DNA of 64,000 nucleotides from Calothrix sp. FI2-JRJ7 (GCA_019359675.1 JAHHGX010000087.1:1-64000), one strand, 5' to 3'; counted from the stretch's first letter, positions 53,958 through 63,478 are shown. Notes: generated by a model from the letters alone, not told the origin. Numbers and translations: made by a program.

Positions 53958-54479
53958 TTATAAAAAAGAGGCGCCTTCTTCAAGTTCTGCGGCTCTTATT
54001 GCACGCGAACATACCCAGTCAGATGAAACAACGGCTGGCCATCCTTTGCGTACTGCTTCGGGACATATTGTGTAAATGGTTAGTTGACAGTCGATTAGTT
54101 CTAAGCCTGATTTTTCTACTTGCTTTGTTGCTTGTTTGAGAATTGAAGTGTTTTCAAATTCAATTGTCATGTTACACTGGGCACACACCATGTGGTGATG
54201 ATGATTGGGTGATGATGTGTTAAGTTCGTAATGTTTGTGTACTTCTGCTAACTCTAGTTCCCGCAATATCCCCATCCGCGTCATCAGCTTTAAGGTACGG
54301 TAAATAGTAGACAAGCTAATTCCTTCTTGACGCTTTTCCAGCAGAGCGAATAACTCCTCTGCACTTAGGTGCTTTCCTTGTGGCAAATTTTGAAACACTT
54401 CTAATATTACTTCCCGTTGGGGTGTCAATCGCCACCCTTTGGAGTTTAGTTCGGCTTTGAGAGAATTTGCTGTATACAT
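53958..54479 (-). CDS. furA: ferric uptake regulator, FurA-like
   Basis: 173 aa. N-terminal winged helix (GWRLTPQREVILEVF, then SLSTIYRTLKLMTRMGI) and C-terminal dimerisation domain with HHHHMVCAQC and CPEA. Only one CxxC is present; cyanobacterial Zur (FurB) has a second, so the FurA (iron) type fits best, which is inferred. It has a ~25-residue tail with GWPAVVSSDWVCSRAI. Represses iron-uptake genes when loaded with Fe(II). The divergent promoter region carries an AGAAACC palindrome pair. No Fur box was identified by eye. Confidence 0.88.
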   Translation of the reverse strand: MYTANSLKAELNSKGWRLTPQREVILEVFQNLPQGKHLSAEELFALLEKRQEGISLSTIYRTLKLMTRMGILRELELAEVHKHYELNTSSPNHHHHMVCAQCNMTIEFENTSILKQATKQVEKSGLELIDCQLTIYTICPEAVRKGWPAVVSSDWVCSRAIRAAELEEGASFL

Positions 54480-54565
54480 AAATTACAACTCACTCGCTAT
54501 GGTATATCGATTCATCATACTCATAAACGGCGCCGAGTTGCAATAAACATTCGCTATTGAGAAAT

Positions 54566-54631
54566 AGAAACCCGGTTTCTACGCAAAATAGTGATTGTTA
54601 TTACAATATTCAACAAAGAAACCGGGTTTCT
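54566..54631. repeat. paired AGAAACC/GGTTTCT palindromes upstream of furA
   Basis: AGAAACCCGGTTTCT at 54566 and AGAAACCGGGTTTCT at 54617, 51 nt apart, in the furA upstream region. Confidence 0.8.
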
Positions 54632-54753
54632 GTTAAATAGAATTCTTGACAATACAAATATTGTTAAATACGATGGTTTCTCGATTGCATTTTTTTAATG
54701 ACACGCTTTTTTGATTGCGTGTTACATCTCTGTGTTCCTGACACAATATACAC

Positions 54754-55788
54754 ATGAAATCTAATTTTTTATTACTTACTTGTTTAAGTGTTATCCTGTT
54801 TCCATTCACAGTAAAAGCGGAGCAAACAATAAAGGTTAACGAGCTAGCTAGTTCATTCAGCACAAATACGATACCATTACCAGGACTTCGATTCATTCCC
54901 CCAACGGAGCGAAATAACTCTGTTCCTATCCCGGTTCCGGAAGTAAATAGAAATAATTCTAAATTTGCTGGTGTTATTAGTTTAAGGCAAGAAATGTCAT
55001 TGTTAGAAACTCAAATCAAAACATTGATGAATCGCTACAAGTCGCTGACACCAGGAATCTTTTTCTTAGATTTACAAACAGGTGATTATTTAAATATTAA
55101 TGGAGAAAAAATATTTCCTGCTGCCAGTACAATAAAATATCCAGTTTTGATTGCATTGTTTGAAGAAGTTGATGCGGGTAGAATTCGATTGGATGAAACA
55201 ATGGTAATGCAGCGCAGACATTTAGCGGGTGGTTCGGGGAATATGCGTTTTCGTCGGACTGGAACTAAATTTAGTTTGCTAGAGACGGCAACTCGGATGA
55301 TGACTATTAGCGATAATACTGCAACCAATATGGTCATCGAACGTTTAGGAGGTATTGCAAAATTAAATCAACGCTTCCGCAAGTGGGGACTTGAGCAGAC
55401 TGCAATGCGAAATATGTTAGGAGACTTTGGGGGAACGAATAGAACGAGTGCGAAAGACTTGGTACGTTTATCAGCTTTAGTGACAAACAGCAATTTACTT
55501 AGTGATGCGAGTCGCACTCAAGTTTTAAATATAATGTATCGATGCCAAAACCGTAGATTATTACCTTCCGGTTTAGGGAAAGGCGCCAATATTGCTCACA
55601 AAACTGGTACTTTAAGATTTGTGCTGGGAGATGCGGGTATTATTCAAACACCTTCGGGTAGAAAATATTTGGCTGGTATTTTAGTGAGAAGACCTCATCA
55701 TAGTCCGCAAGCTAGAGATTTTATTCGTCAAGTTTCTCAATTGGTATATAACTATCTCGACCAACCGACCATCACACGTTTGCCGTAA
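54754..55788 (+). CDS. secreted serine hydrolase, class A beta-lactamase-like
   Basis: 344 aa. A Sec signal peptide ends near KAEQ (residue ~23), a Pro-rich linker follows, then a beta-lactamase/transpeptidase fold with S125-x-x-K128 (STIK), SDN (186-188) and KTG (283-285). All three catalytic motifs are present. Cyanobacterial members probably act on peptidoglycan or as esterases or beta-lactamases; activity on antibiotics is unproven. Divergent from furA. Confidence 0.87.
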   Translation: MKSNFLLLTCLSVILFPFTVKAEQTIKVNELASSFSTNTIPLPGLRFIPPTERNNSVPIPVPEVNRNNSKFAGVISLRQEMSLLETQIKTLMNRYKSLTPGIFFLDLQTGDYLNINGEKIFPAASTIKYPVLIALFEEVDAGRIRLDETMVMQRRHLAGGSGNMRFRRTGTKFSLLETATRMMTISDNTATNMVIERLGGIAKLNQRFRKWGLEQTAMRNMLGDFGGTNRTSAKDLVRLSALVTNSNLLSDASRTQVLNIMYRCQNRRLLPSGLGKGANIAHKTGTLRFVLGDAGIIQTPSGRKYLAGILVRRPHHSPQARDFIRQVSQLVYNYLDQPTITRLP

Positions 55789-55801
55789 TTATGCCGTAAA
55801 C

Positions 55802-55829
55802 GTAGAGACGTTACATGTAATGTCTCTAC
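55802..55829. repeat. TGTAGAGACG-family palindrome
   Basis: GTAGAGACGTTACA with TGTAATGTCTCTAC, about 13 bp after the serine hydrolase stop. Possible terminator. Confidence 0.75.
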
Positions 55830-56427
55830 AACAACATTGATTAAATTCTATCTTCATAATCTTCGCGCTTAATGCGGGGTCCAAATATTGCCGTCAACCG
55901 CTACTCCACAATAAGGTTTTTTCGTCAAGTCTCTATACCCCAATAGAAGTACTACTTTAGATAGAGATACATATACACCGAGATATTCCTTTGGAGCGAA
56001 GATATACTTGCGAATTATGCGTAGTCTAGTAATTGTCAATTCACGCTATAGCCACTTCACGCATAGTTATGAGTTATGAATGTCATGACTCATAGCTGTT
56101 TTTTTTTGTTTATAACAGTATTTCTAATATTTTTATTTTATTCTAGACTAATTTTTGTAAAATTTGACTTTTTTTTAGATATTATATCCTGGGCGGTAAA
56201 AAATTAGTATATCTCTCTTTAGAGCGAAGCTTTGAAATTATTTGATAGATAGCATAATAAGTATCAAAAATCGTCAACTAGCTCCTTGATATTTATGGGC
56301 TATAAGTAAGGATAATTGATATGTCTTATATTGGTTATTTAGACTTGTAGCTCATATATTTCTTCTTGAAGCGAGTTGTATATGTAGATTTGTAATGCAC
56401 TAAAAATATATATCCTCAACCAAGATT
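55830..56427. other. non-coding region with a strong terminator, possible small RNA
   Basis: No ORF is convincing. GGAGCGAAGATAT and AGAGCGAAGCTTT are two similar short motifs (about 55994 and 56221). A strong terminator at 56068-56107 lies ~280 bp after the nearest gene, so an independent short transcript may end there. Confidence 0.4.
56068..56107 (+). terminator. rho-independent terminator
   Basis: An 11-bp stem (ATGAGTTATGA with TCATGACTCAT, one wobble pair) with a 3-nt loop is followed within five bases by a run of nine T. This is the clearest intrinsic terminator in the window and points plus. Confidence 0.7.
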
Positions 56428-56826
56428 ATGAAGTACGACGAGTTTATTAAGAAAGTACAGGATGGAGCTGGGTTAAATTCCCGTGAAGAAGCGATAAATG
56501 CTACTCGTGCAACATTGGAAACTATTCGCGAACGTATTGTTGGTGATGAGGCGAAAGATTTAGCTTCACAACTACCTAAAGAATTAGGTGAGTTTTTACA
56601 TGGACGTGAAGGTCAAAACGGGAATTACTTCAAGTGTGATGAATTTATCAAAATGGTGAGCGAAAAAGAAGGTGTTTCTACGGAAGTCGCGACCAGTCAC
56701 GCTCGTGCGGTATTTAGTGTTGTGGAAAGTGCAGTATCCGCAGGTGAGTTTGAAGATGTACGTTTAAATTTCTCTGATGATTACAGCGAAATATTACCTG
56801 CTGTAAAAAATGAAGTTAAAGCATAG
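56428..56826 (+). CDS. DUF2267 protein
   Basis: 132 aa, two similar helical halves: MKYDEFIKKVQDGAGLNSRE and CDEFIKMVSEKEGVSTE, each followed by ATRAT/SHARAVF helices. DUF2267 proteins are found in stress-related cyanobacterial clusters, and their biochemical role is unknown. First gene of the stress-type cluster; 31 bp before the DJ-1 gene, so cotranscribed. Confidence 0.85.
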   Translation: MKYDEFIKKVQDGAGLNSREEAINATRATLETIRERIVGDEAKDLASQLPKELGEFLHGREGQNGNYFKCDEFIKMVSEKEGVSTEVATSHARAVFSVVESAVSAGEFEDVRLNFSDDYSEILPAVKNEVKA

Positions 56827-56857
56827 TTGATATTGTAGAGCAACAATTGGAGACAAT

Positions 56858-57949
56858 ATGTCAAGTAATAGTCATCATAAGAAGAAAATAGGTATTCTCA
56901 TTGAAGCAGATGTAGAAGATGCGGAGTTTGAGGTACCTTATAATGCTTTAAAGCAAGCAGGAATGGATGTCGTTGTTCTCGGTTCTCGAATGAGCGAGAC
57001 TTATAAAGGTAAGCGTGGCAAAGTCTCTGTAAAACCCGATGCTACGACAAGCGAAGCTATAGCTGCTGAATTTGACGCAGTGATTATACCTGGTGGTATG
57101 GCGCCTGATAAAATGCGCTGTAACCGTAATACAGTAAGATTTGTGCAGGAAGCGATGGCACAAAACAAGATAGTCGCTGCTGTTTGTCACGGGCCTCAGT
57201 TATTGATAGAAGGTGACTTGCTTAAGGGTAAGAAAGCCACTGGATATATGGCTATCCGTAAGGATATGATTAACGCAGGCGCCAATTATCTGGATGAAGC
57301 ATTAGTAGTTGATGGTAATTTAATTACATCACGTCAACCTGGCGACTTAGCTGTATTTAGTACAGCAATTTTGAGTCGCTTAGGCTATGGTGGTAAGGAT
57401 GTAGCTTTACCTTCGGAACGTGATAAAGACGCGGAATGGTGGAAATTAGCTGATGCTTGGGGTGGTTCAACCAAGGGTGAAATAGTTAAAGCACTCAATA
57501 CAGCTTTAGCAGGTGAAAAATATTCGCTCGAAGCACTCGAACAATATTCGCAAAAAGAATCTGATTCTCAAATCAAATCACTCTTTGGAGAGATGATTCA
57601 AAATAAAGGGCGCCATATTCAATATTTAGAAGCGCGATTAAATCAACTTGGTGAAAAACCTTCGTTGACTGCGAATATTGCTAACCAGTATGCAAAAGTG
57701 AAAACAGCGCTAACAGGTAGTGATAATATATTCCAGCTACGTTCAGCATTAGGTGACGTACAAACCGGTATTGGCGACCTTAGCAATTTAATGCCTTCTA
57801 CTACTGACCCAATATCAACTGCTATTTTTGCAGAAATTGTCAAAGACTTAATGATGTCCGAGCAGCGTTTAGTTGAATTATATCGTGCCAAAGTTGGCGC
57901 CGATATGAAACCAGCTAACCCAACAGCTGGCGCCGCTGTTACTATGTAG
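56858..57949 (+). CDS. DJ-1/PfpI domain fused to a ferritin-like helical domain
   Basis: 363 aa. Residues ~10-180 are a DJ-1/PfpI domain with E16-type acid (GILIEADVED), IIPGGMAPD and the nucleophile C110 in AAVCHGPQ. Residues ~205-355 are helical, with E-rich segments (GEKYSLEALEQYS, IQNKGRHIQYLEARLNQLGE, MMSEQRLVELYR), suggesting a DUF892/ferritin-like four-helix bundle. DJ-1 domains act as proteases, deglycases or glyoxalases in stress; the helical part may bind metal (inference). The next gene starts after a palindromic repeat. Confidence 0.85.
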   Translation: MSSNSHHKKKIGILIEADVEDAEFEVPYNALKQAGMDVVVLGSRMSETYKGKRGKVSVKPDATTSEAIAAEFDAVIIPGGMAPDKMRCNRNTVRFVQEAMAQNKIVAAVCHGPQLLIEGDLLKGKKATGYMAIRKDMINAGANYLDEALVVDGNLITSRQPGDLAVFSTAILSRLGYGGKDVALPSERDKDAEWWKLADAWGGSTKGEIVKALNTALAGEKYSLEALEQYSQKESDSQIKSLFGEMIQNKGRHIQYLEARLNQLGEKPSLTANIANQYAKVKTALTGSDNIFQLRSALGDVQTGIGDLSNLMPSTTDPISTAIFAEIVKDLMMSEQRLVELYRAKVGADMKPANPTAGAAVTM

Positions 57950-57961
57950 ACCTTTTGTTTA

Positions 57962-58013
57962 TGTAGAGACGCGTTCACGTAGTGTCCCGCAGGGAATATA
58001 TTACGTCTCTACA
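57962..58013. repeat. TGTAGAGACG-family palindrome
   Basis: Outer arms TGTAGAGACG and CGTCTCTACA with an inner part containing a GTCCCGCAGGGA hairpin, in the gap between the DJ-1 and SRPBCC genes. Confidence 0.8.
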
Positions 58014-58048
58014 AACAGAAATATTATTAATAAGTATGGAGTAGAAAA

Positions 58049-58741
58049 GTGGCATCAACATCAGAAAATATTAGTAGTAACCAAAACGAAGCAGGCGATA
58101 CCGAACGCTGGGCTTCGTTAATTGGTGGTGGTACTATGGTATTAATGGGCTTGAAGCAGCGTTCACTACGAGGAGTATTGACTGCTATAGCTGGAGGTGG
58201 CCTACTTTACCAAGGTGTAAAGAAAAAAAGTACTATTCAACAAGCACAAGAAGCTATAGGAATAGGGCAAGTCATTAAAGTTGAAAAAACCGTAACTATT
58301 AATAAAGCTGTTGAAGAGTTATACAGTTTTTGGCACAACTTTGAGAATTTGCCCAATTTTATGAAGCACCTCAAAGAAGTTAAAGTGCTTGATAACAAAC
58401 GGTCGCACTGGGTCGCAACGGCGCCACTAGGTACAAGTATTGAATGGGATGCTGAAATTCTCGAAGACCGCGAAAACGAGTTTATTTCTTGGGCTTCAGC
58501 AGAAGATGCCGATGTGGAAAACTCTGGGTTTGTAAGGTTTAAAAAAGCACCTGGTGATAGAGGTACTGAAGTTAAAGTAGTTATGGAATATACCCCACCA
58601 GGAGGTGCCTTAACAGCAGTTTTCGCAAAACTCTTTGGAGAAGAGCCAGAACAGCAAATAGGTGATGACCTACGTCGCTTCAAAATGCTAATGGAAGCAG
58701 GGGAAATAGCCACAACTGAAGGACAACCACGCGGACAGTAA
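58049..58741 (+). CDS. SRPBCC/cyclase-dehydrase protein with DUF2892-like membrane segment
   Basis: 230 aa, GTG start with GGAG upstream. The N-terminal ~75 residues contain two short hydrophobic segments (LIGGGTMVLMG and GVLTAIAGGGLLYQGV), a DUF2892-like hairpin. Residues ~80-215 are a START/SRPBCC lipid- or polyketide-cyclase-like domain (VEKTVTINKAVEELYSFW, NFMKHLKEV, HWVATAPLG, FVRFKKAPGDRGTEVKV). It probably binds a hydrophobic ligand at the membrane; the ligand is unknown. Part of the stress-type operon, 13 bp before an alcohol dehydrogenase. Confidence 0.85.
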   Translation: MASTSENISSNQNEAGDTERWASLIGGGTMVLMGLKQRSLRGVLTAIAGGGLLYQGVKKKSTIQQAQEAIGIGQVIKVEKTVTINKAVEELYSFWHNFENLPNFMKHLKEVKVLDNKRSHWVATAPLGTSIEWDAEILEDRENEFISWASAEDADVENSGFVRFKKAPGDRGTEVKVVMEYTPPGGALTAVFAKLFGEEPEQQIGDDLRRFKMLMEAGEIATTEGQPRGQ

Positions 58742-58754
58742 CAAAATAAAAAAT

Positions 58755-59924
58755 ATGAAAGCAGTTTGTTGGCGCAAAGCAAATGAGGTGCGGGTCGAAA
58801 ATGTACCCGACCCAAAAATTCTCAACCCGCGTGATGTAATTCTCAAAATTACATCTACTGCCATATGTGGTTCAGACTTACACGTCTATGGTGGTTATAT
58901 TCCTACCGTTCAGGCTGGTGATATCATCGGTCATGAATTCATGGGAGAAGTAGTTGAAGTTGGTAGTAAAGTTACTAACCTAAAAATTGGTGACAGAGTA
59001 GTTGTACCTTCGACTATTGGTTGCGGTCATTGTAACTACTGCTCACGTGATATGTGGTCGCTATGTGACAACTCTATTCCAGAAGGTTGGATTGAAGAGA
59101 AATTATTCGGTAATATCACTTCAGCGATTTACGGATATTCTCATGCTTTTGGTGGATATGCAGGCGCCCAAGCTGAGTATATACGAGTTCCATTTGCAGA
59201 TGTAGGCGTAGTTAAAGTACCCAAGGATATACCCGACGAGAAATTACTATTTATCTCGGATGCTATTCCTACAGGATATATGGGCGCTGAGTTATGTGAT
59301 ATTCAACCTGGTGATACTGTGGCTGTATGGGGATGCGGTGCAGTCGGTCAATTTGCTATGATTAGCGCTTATATGATGGGCGCCGAAAGAGTTATTGGCA
59401 TCGACCGCTTTCCAGAACGGTTAGAGCTAGCTTCTAAATTTGCCAAAGCAGAAGTTATCAATTACGAAGAAGTAGACGCAGGTGAAGCATTAAAAGAGAT
59501 GACGGGTGGTCGTGGGCCTGATGCTTGTATTGATGCTGTAGGTTTAGAAGCACATGGCATAGGTTTTGAAGACTTTTACGATCAAACCAAACAAAAACTG
59601 CGCTTAGAAACCGACCGTCCCCATGTTTTACGACAAATGATGTTAGCTTGTCGCAAAGGTGGCACCCTCTCGATTATGGGTGTGTATGGAGGTTTTATAG
59701 ATAAAGTGCCTCTCGGAGCCGCATTCAATAAAGGTTTAACTTTCCGTATGGGACAAATGCATGGTCAAAAGTACATGCATAAGCTGCTTGACATGATAAT
59801 GGAAGGTAAATTAGACCCATCACAAGTAGTTACACATCAACTACCATTAGACCAGGCAGCGCACGGTTACGAAATATTTCAGCAAAAGAAAGATAAGTGT
59901 ATTAAAGTAGTCTTGAAGCCGTAA
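58755..59924 (+). CDS. Zn-dependent alcohol/formaldehyde-type dehydrogenase, copy 1
   Basis: 389 aa MDR enzyme. Catalytic Zn ligands C38, H60, E61 ([16 protein letters not shown]); structural Zn Cys C90, C93, C96, C104 (CGHCNYCSRDMWSLC); Rossmann motif AVWGCGAVGQFA. Resembles glutathione-independent formaldehyde dehydrogenase-like oxidoreductases. A close paralogue of the same length is at 60716, and a repeat-containing secreted protein lies between them. Substrate unknown, probably an aldehyde or alcohol formed during stress. Confidence 0.9.
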   Translation: MKAVCWRKANEVRVENVPDPKILNPRDVILKITSTAICGSDLHVYGGYIPTVQAGDIIGHEFMGEVVEVGSKVTNLKIGDRVVVPSTIGCGHCNYCSRDMWSLCDNSIPEGWIEEKLFGNITSAIYGYSHAFGGYAGAQAEYIRVPFADVGVVKVPKDIPDEKLLFISDAIPTGYMGAELCDIQPGDTVAVWGCGAVGQFAMISAYMMGAERVIGIDRFPERLELASKFAKAEVINYEEVDAGEALKEMTGGRGPDACIDAVGLEAHGIGFEDFYDQTKQKLRLETDRPHVLRQMMLACRKGGTLSIMGVYGGFIDKVPLGAAFNKGLTFRMGQMHGQKYMHKLLDMIMEGKLDPSQVVTHQLPLDQAAHGYEIFQQKKDKCIKVVLKP

Positions 59925-60009
59925 AGAAAGTTTTTTGGCAAGCTTTTTGACAGATTTTGCGGATATTAAGCTCAAATTTTCAACATCTATCCAATGGAGG
60001 AACTTTTCG

Positions 60010-60612
60010 ATGAATATATTACGTAGAGCATTGACTCTATTAGTAGCAGCATTTACATTCTTCACAATTCAATTTGGTTACAACAACATCCAGCCAGCAA
60101 TTGCTGACAACACAGTAGTATCACCCGAAGGCATATACTACAAAGGTACGCCAGATGATGTTCACAAAAGCTTCAACCAAAATAACTCCGGTAGCGGTAG
60201 CAACAAAAATTTCAAACAAAATAACTCTAGCGATACCGAGTACAACACAACCAAAGTTGACGACGGTACTGTTCCAGACCAAGTTAAAAACAAATCTCAA
60301 CAAAGTGGTGGAACAGTAGTATCACCTGAAGGCGTATACTATAAAGGTGTGCCAGATGATGATGTTCACAAAAGCCTCAGACAAAATAACTCTGGTAGCG
60401 ATACCGAGAACTACAAAACTAGCAGCGGCAACATCATAGAAGAAATTAAAGAAAAAATCGAAGAAACCGCTGGAACAGTAACAGAAAAACTTAACCTGAA
60501 CGAAGAAACACCCCGTGCGACCAAAGAGTTCTTACGAGAGACTGAAAAGCAAGTAGAAAAAACAGTTGAACCTGTAACAGGTACTCGTAGCGGTTACTAC
60601 CAACTTCCATAA
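60010..60612 (+). CDS. secreted protein with internal VVSPEGxYYKGxPDD duplication
   Basis: 200 aa from the ATG at 60010, backed by GGAGG 9 nt upstream. A Sec signal peptide (to about residue 32, cleavage near AIADNT) is followed by two copies of a ~40-residue unit: TVVSPEGIYYKGTPDDVHKS and TVVSPEGVYYKGVPDDDVHK, each followed by a Gln/Asn/Ser-rich QNNSGS stretch. The tail is a charged amphipathic helix (EEIKEKIEETAG, LRETEKQVEKTVEPV), LEA-like in composition. No family recognised. Its place between two dehydrogenases in a stress-type cluster suggests a desiccation or envelope role (inference). Confidence 0.75.
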   Translation: MNILRRALTLLVAAFTFFTIQFGYNNIQPAIADNTVVSPEGIYYKGTPDDVHKSFNQNNSGSGSNKNFKQNNSSDTEYNTTKVDDGTVPDQVKNKSQQSGGTVVSPEGVYYKGVPDDDVHKSLRQNNSGSDTENYKTSSGNIIEEIKEKIEETAGTVTEKLNLNEETPRATKEFLRETEKQVEKTVEPVTGTRSGYYQLP

Positions 60613-60626
60613 CTCTTAGTTTGTGA

Positions 60627-60682
60627 CCTTTGTGTTCTTTGTGGTTCAAGTGTATAAACCACAAAGGCACAAAAAACACAAA
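60627..60682. repeat. CTTTGTGTTCTTTGTGG inverted repeat
   Basis: Imperfect inverted repeat with arms rich in CTTTGTG and CACAAAG, between the repeat protein and ADH copy 2. Longer in-frame start codons of ADH copy 2 translate it. Related CACAAAG sequence lies near 26025. Confidence 0.7.
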
Positions 60683-60715
60683 GAAAAGAAATATAAAAAA
60701 TTAGGAATAATAATT

Positions 60716-61885
60716 ATGAAAGCACTATGCTGGCACGGCACCAATAAAGTCCAAGTAGATACAGTGCCAGACCCAAAAATATTAAATCCGCGCGATGCAA
60801 TAATAAAAATCACTTCAACAGCAATCTGCGGTTCAGACTTACACTTATTCAATGGCTTTATTCCTACAGTTCAGAAAGGGGATATATTAGGTCATGAATT
60901 TATGGGAGAAGTCGTTGAAGTTGGAACATCTGTTAAAAACATAAAAATTGGAGATAGAGTAGTTGTTCCATTTACTATTGCTTGCGGAAACTGTTATTTC
61001 TGTCATAAAGACTTATGGTCATTATGTGATAACTCTAACCCCAACGGATGGTTAGCAGAGAAGATAATGGGTCATTCACCTTCGGGTTTATTCGGATATT
61101 CGCACATCTTCGGAGGATACGCTGGTGGACAAGCAGAATACGCGCGTGTACCATTTGCAGACACAGGTTTACTCAAAATACCTGATGGAATGACTGATGA
61201 GCAAGTCTTATTTTTAACAGATATTTTCCCAACTGGATACATGGCAGCTGAGAACTGTCATATCAAACCAGGTGATATCGTCGCTGTATGGGGATGTGGA
61301 CCCGTTGGACAGTTTGCCATAAAAAGCGCGTTTATGTTAGGCGCCGAAAGAGTTATTGCTATTGACCGTATTCCTGAACGTTTACAAATGGCGAAAGACA
61401 TATGTAAAGCAGAGGTTCTTAACTACGAAGAACTAGATGTAGGTGAAGCGCTTAAAGAAATGACAGGTGGTCGTGGTCCAGATGCAGTTATCGACGCAGT
61501 GGGACTTGAGGCACATGGTACAGATTTTATGGCATTGCACGACCAAGTTTTGCAAGCCGTCAAAATAGAACCCGACCGTCCTACAGCATTACGTCAAGTC
61601 ATTCTATCTTGTGGTAAAGGTGGTCACGTATCAATAGCAGGCGCCTACGCTGGATTTGTTGATAAACTACCAATGGGCGCCGCAATGAACAAAGGTCTAA
61701 CTTTTAAAATGGGACAAACACACGTTCATAAATATTTAAAACCTTTACTCGAACGTATTCAAAACGGTGATATTGACCCCACCTTTGTAATCACACACAC
61801 TTTACCACTCGATCAGGCGCCGCACGGTTACGACATATTCAAACACAAAAAAGACAACTGCATCAAAATTGTCTTAAAACCTTAG
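60716..61885 (+). CDS. Zn-dependent alcohol/formaldehyde-type dehydrogenase, copy 2
   Basis: 389 aa from the ATG at 60716; AGGA lies upstream. Clear paralogue of the enzyme at 58755: [36 protein letters not shown] and [12 protein letters not shown] keep all Zn and NAD motifs. The structural-Zn loop and several internal positions differ, so it may have a different substrate range. The shared length and order imply tandem duplication with the secreted repeat gene caught between. A cupin gene follows. Confidence 0.9.
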   Translation: MKALCWHGTNKVQVDTVPDPKILNPRDAIIKITSTAICGSDLHLFNGFIPTVQKGDILGHEFMGEVVEVGTSVKNIKIGDRVVVPFTIACGNCYFCHKDLWSLCDNSNPNGWLAEKIMGHSPSGLFGYSHIFGGYAGGQAEYARVPFADTGLLKIPDGMTDEQVLFLTDIFPTGYMAAENCHIKPGDIVAVWGCGPVGQFAIKSAFMLGAERVIAIDRIPERLQMAKDICKAEVLNYEELDVGEALKEMTGGRGPDAVIDAVGLEAHGTDFMALHDQVLQAVKIEPDRPTALRQVILSCGKGGHVSIAGAYAGFVDKLPMGAAMNKGLTFKMGQTHVHKYLKPLLERIQNGDIDPTFVITHTLPLDQAPHGYDIFKHKKDNCIKIVLKP

Positions 61886-61939
61886 CAAAAGTAGGAATAA
61901 CAGTAGGTGCCGCTTCTATTATAAAAGGAGAAAATAATC

Positions 61940-62281
61940 ATGGCTGACACAAGCGTTAAAAAAGTAGATTCTGCTTACTCACCCACAGGTCAACTCGGAC
62001 AAAAATATTTAGCATCTGGAAAAACCGTTTCAATGCGACTTTGGGAAGACGAACAACCAGGTGAAGCTAAAGAATCAACAGCACGCGAGTATGAAACAGT
62101 TGGTTACGTCATAAAAGGTACAGCAGAATTACATATCGAAGGTCAAGTAGTAAAACTCGAACCAGGTAATTCATGGGTAGTTCCAAAAGGAGCATCCCAC
62201 ACCTACAAAATCTTAGAATCATTTACCGCAGTCGAAGCAACAAGTCCACCAGCACAAGTACACGGACGCGACGAAAATTAA
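61940..62281 (+). CDS. cupin domain protein
   Basis: 113 aa, single cupin: YVIKGTAELHIEGQVVKLEPG and SWVVPKGASHTYKI contain the two cupin motifs, although the usual first-motif His residues are mostly replaced (only one H). It may bind a small ligand or metal. AAAGGAG lies before the ATG. Last plus-strand gene of the stress-type cluster, 54 bp after ADH copy 2. Confidence 0.85.
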   Translation: MADTSVKKVDSAYSPTGQLGQKYLASGKTVSMRLWEDEQPGEAKESTAREYETVGYVIKGTAELHIEGQVVKLEPGNSWVVPKGASHTYKILESFTAVEATSPPAQVHGRDEN

Positions 62282-62442
62282 ACTGTTATTCTTTTCCAAA
62301 TAAAAAACAATCAAAATCTCTTGTGGGGTGGGCAGAAAAACCCGCCTCAGAATTTCCTCCATTCGCTCTACTGAGTCATCAATTCTTTGCTTTAAATGCA
62401 TGATACTCGTTAAATCTATAATAAAAATTAAATGTTGGTTGT

Positions 62443-62470
62443 GTTGGGTTACGCTGTCGCTACACCCAAC
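62443..62470. terminator. hairpin between convergent cupin and SDR genes
   Basis: Stem GTTGGGT/ACCCAAC with a 14-nt loop. Relative of the repeat at 52552. No U-tract. Confidence 0.4.
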
Positions 62471-62484
62471 CTACAATTGCAATA

Positions 62485-63267
62485 TTATCCTTTTAATAGA
62501 GATTCTCCACCGTCAATCCAAACTTCTGTTCCTGTGATTAAGTTGGATGCATCTGATGCTAGGAAAAGTACGAGTTGTGCTACTTGCTCTGAACTTCCTG
62601 GTTCTCCGTCGGTTAAGGGAATTTTGCCTTCTGGAAATACGACGGGTTCTTGTGCTTTTTCTAAGTTTCTTTGTTCTGTATTTTCAGATATATTAGTATC
62701 TATGGCGCCAGGACATATGACGTTGACGCGAATTTTATGTTTGGCAAGTTCTAGTGCTGTCATTTTTGCAAATGCTACTTGTGCTGCTTTAGAACATCCG
62801 TATGCTGTGGCGCCTGATTTACTAAAGGTGCGTGTACCATTAATGGATGAGGTAATAATAATTGAGCCACCCTGTTTTTTTAAGTAAGGTACTGTATATT
62901 TAACTGTTAAAAAAGTTCCTTTAAGGTTAACTTCGATAGTTTTATCCCATTCTTCGGGTTCTAATTCATCAATCGGCGCCCAAACTCCATTAATACCAGC
63001 ATTTGCAAATACTATATCTAATCTTCCCCATTTATTAATAACTTCTTGAGTCGCTCGCTGCATATCCTCAACTTTAGAAATATCAGCAATTACTGCAATA
63101 GCTTCTCCGTTGGCTTGATTTATTTCTGCAACTGCTGCTTCAAGCTCGTCTTTTGTACGCCCTAACGCTGCAATTTTTGCTCCTTCTTTGGCAAATAATA
63201 TTGCTGCCGCTTTGGCTATTCCTGAACCTGCACCCGTTATTAATGCGACTTTATTAGCTAATTGCAT
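62485..63267 (-). CDS. short-chain dehydrogenase/reductase (SDR)
   Basis: 260 aa classical SDR: TGAGSGIA (11-18) coenzyme loop, FANAGI, ITSSING with catalytic Ser, YGCSK (Tyr-x-x-x-Lys) and the C-terminal TGTEVWIDGG. Glucose/3-oxoacyl-type reductases share this form; the substrate cannot be told. Convergent with the cupin gene and probably belongs to the same stress-related neighbourhood. Confidence 0.92.
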   Translation of the reverse strand: MQLANKVALITGAGSGIAKAAAILFAKEGAKIAALGRTKDELEAAVAEINQANGEAIAVIADISKVEDMQRATQEVINKWGRLDIVFANAGINGVWAPIDELEPEEWDKTIEVNLKGTFLTVKYTVPYLKKQGGSIIITSSINGTRTFSKSGATAYGCSKAAQVAFAKMTALELAKHKIRVNVICPGAIDTNISENTEQRNLEKAQEPVVFPEGKIPLTDGEPGSSEQVAQLVLFLASDASNLITGTEVWIDGGESLLKG

Positions 63268-63478
63268 AAAATTTTAGTGACTTTTTGCATAAATTAGCAA
63301 ATATAGGAGTCATAAATCATACTGCTATTGGTATAAATTACAAATATTTGTATACCTTTAGTCGTAGATTAACTATATCTACTATAAAAGAAAACAATTG
63401 TATATTATGCCGTTAGCACGATGACTTGGGGTAAAAATAGTTGGATATTGTTTAATGATGCGGCGCAGGTAACAATAC

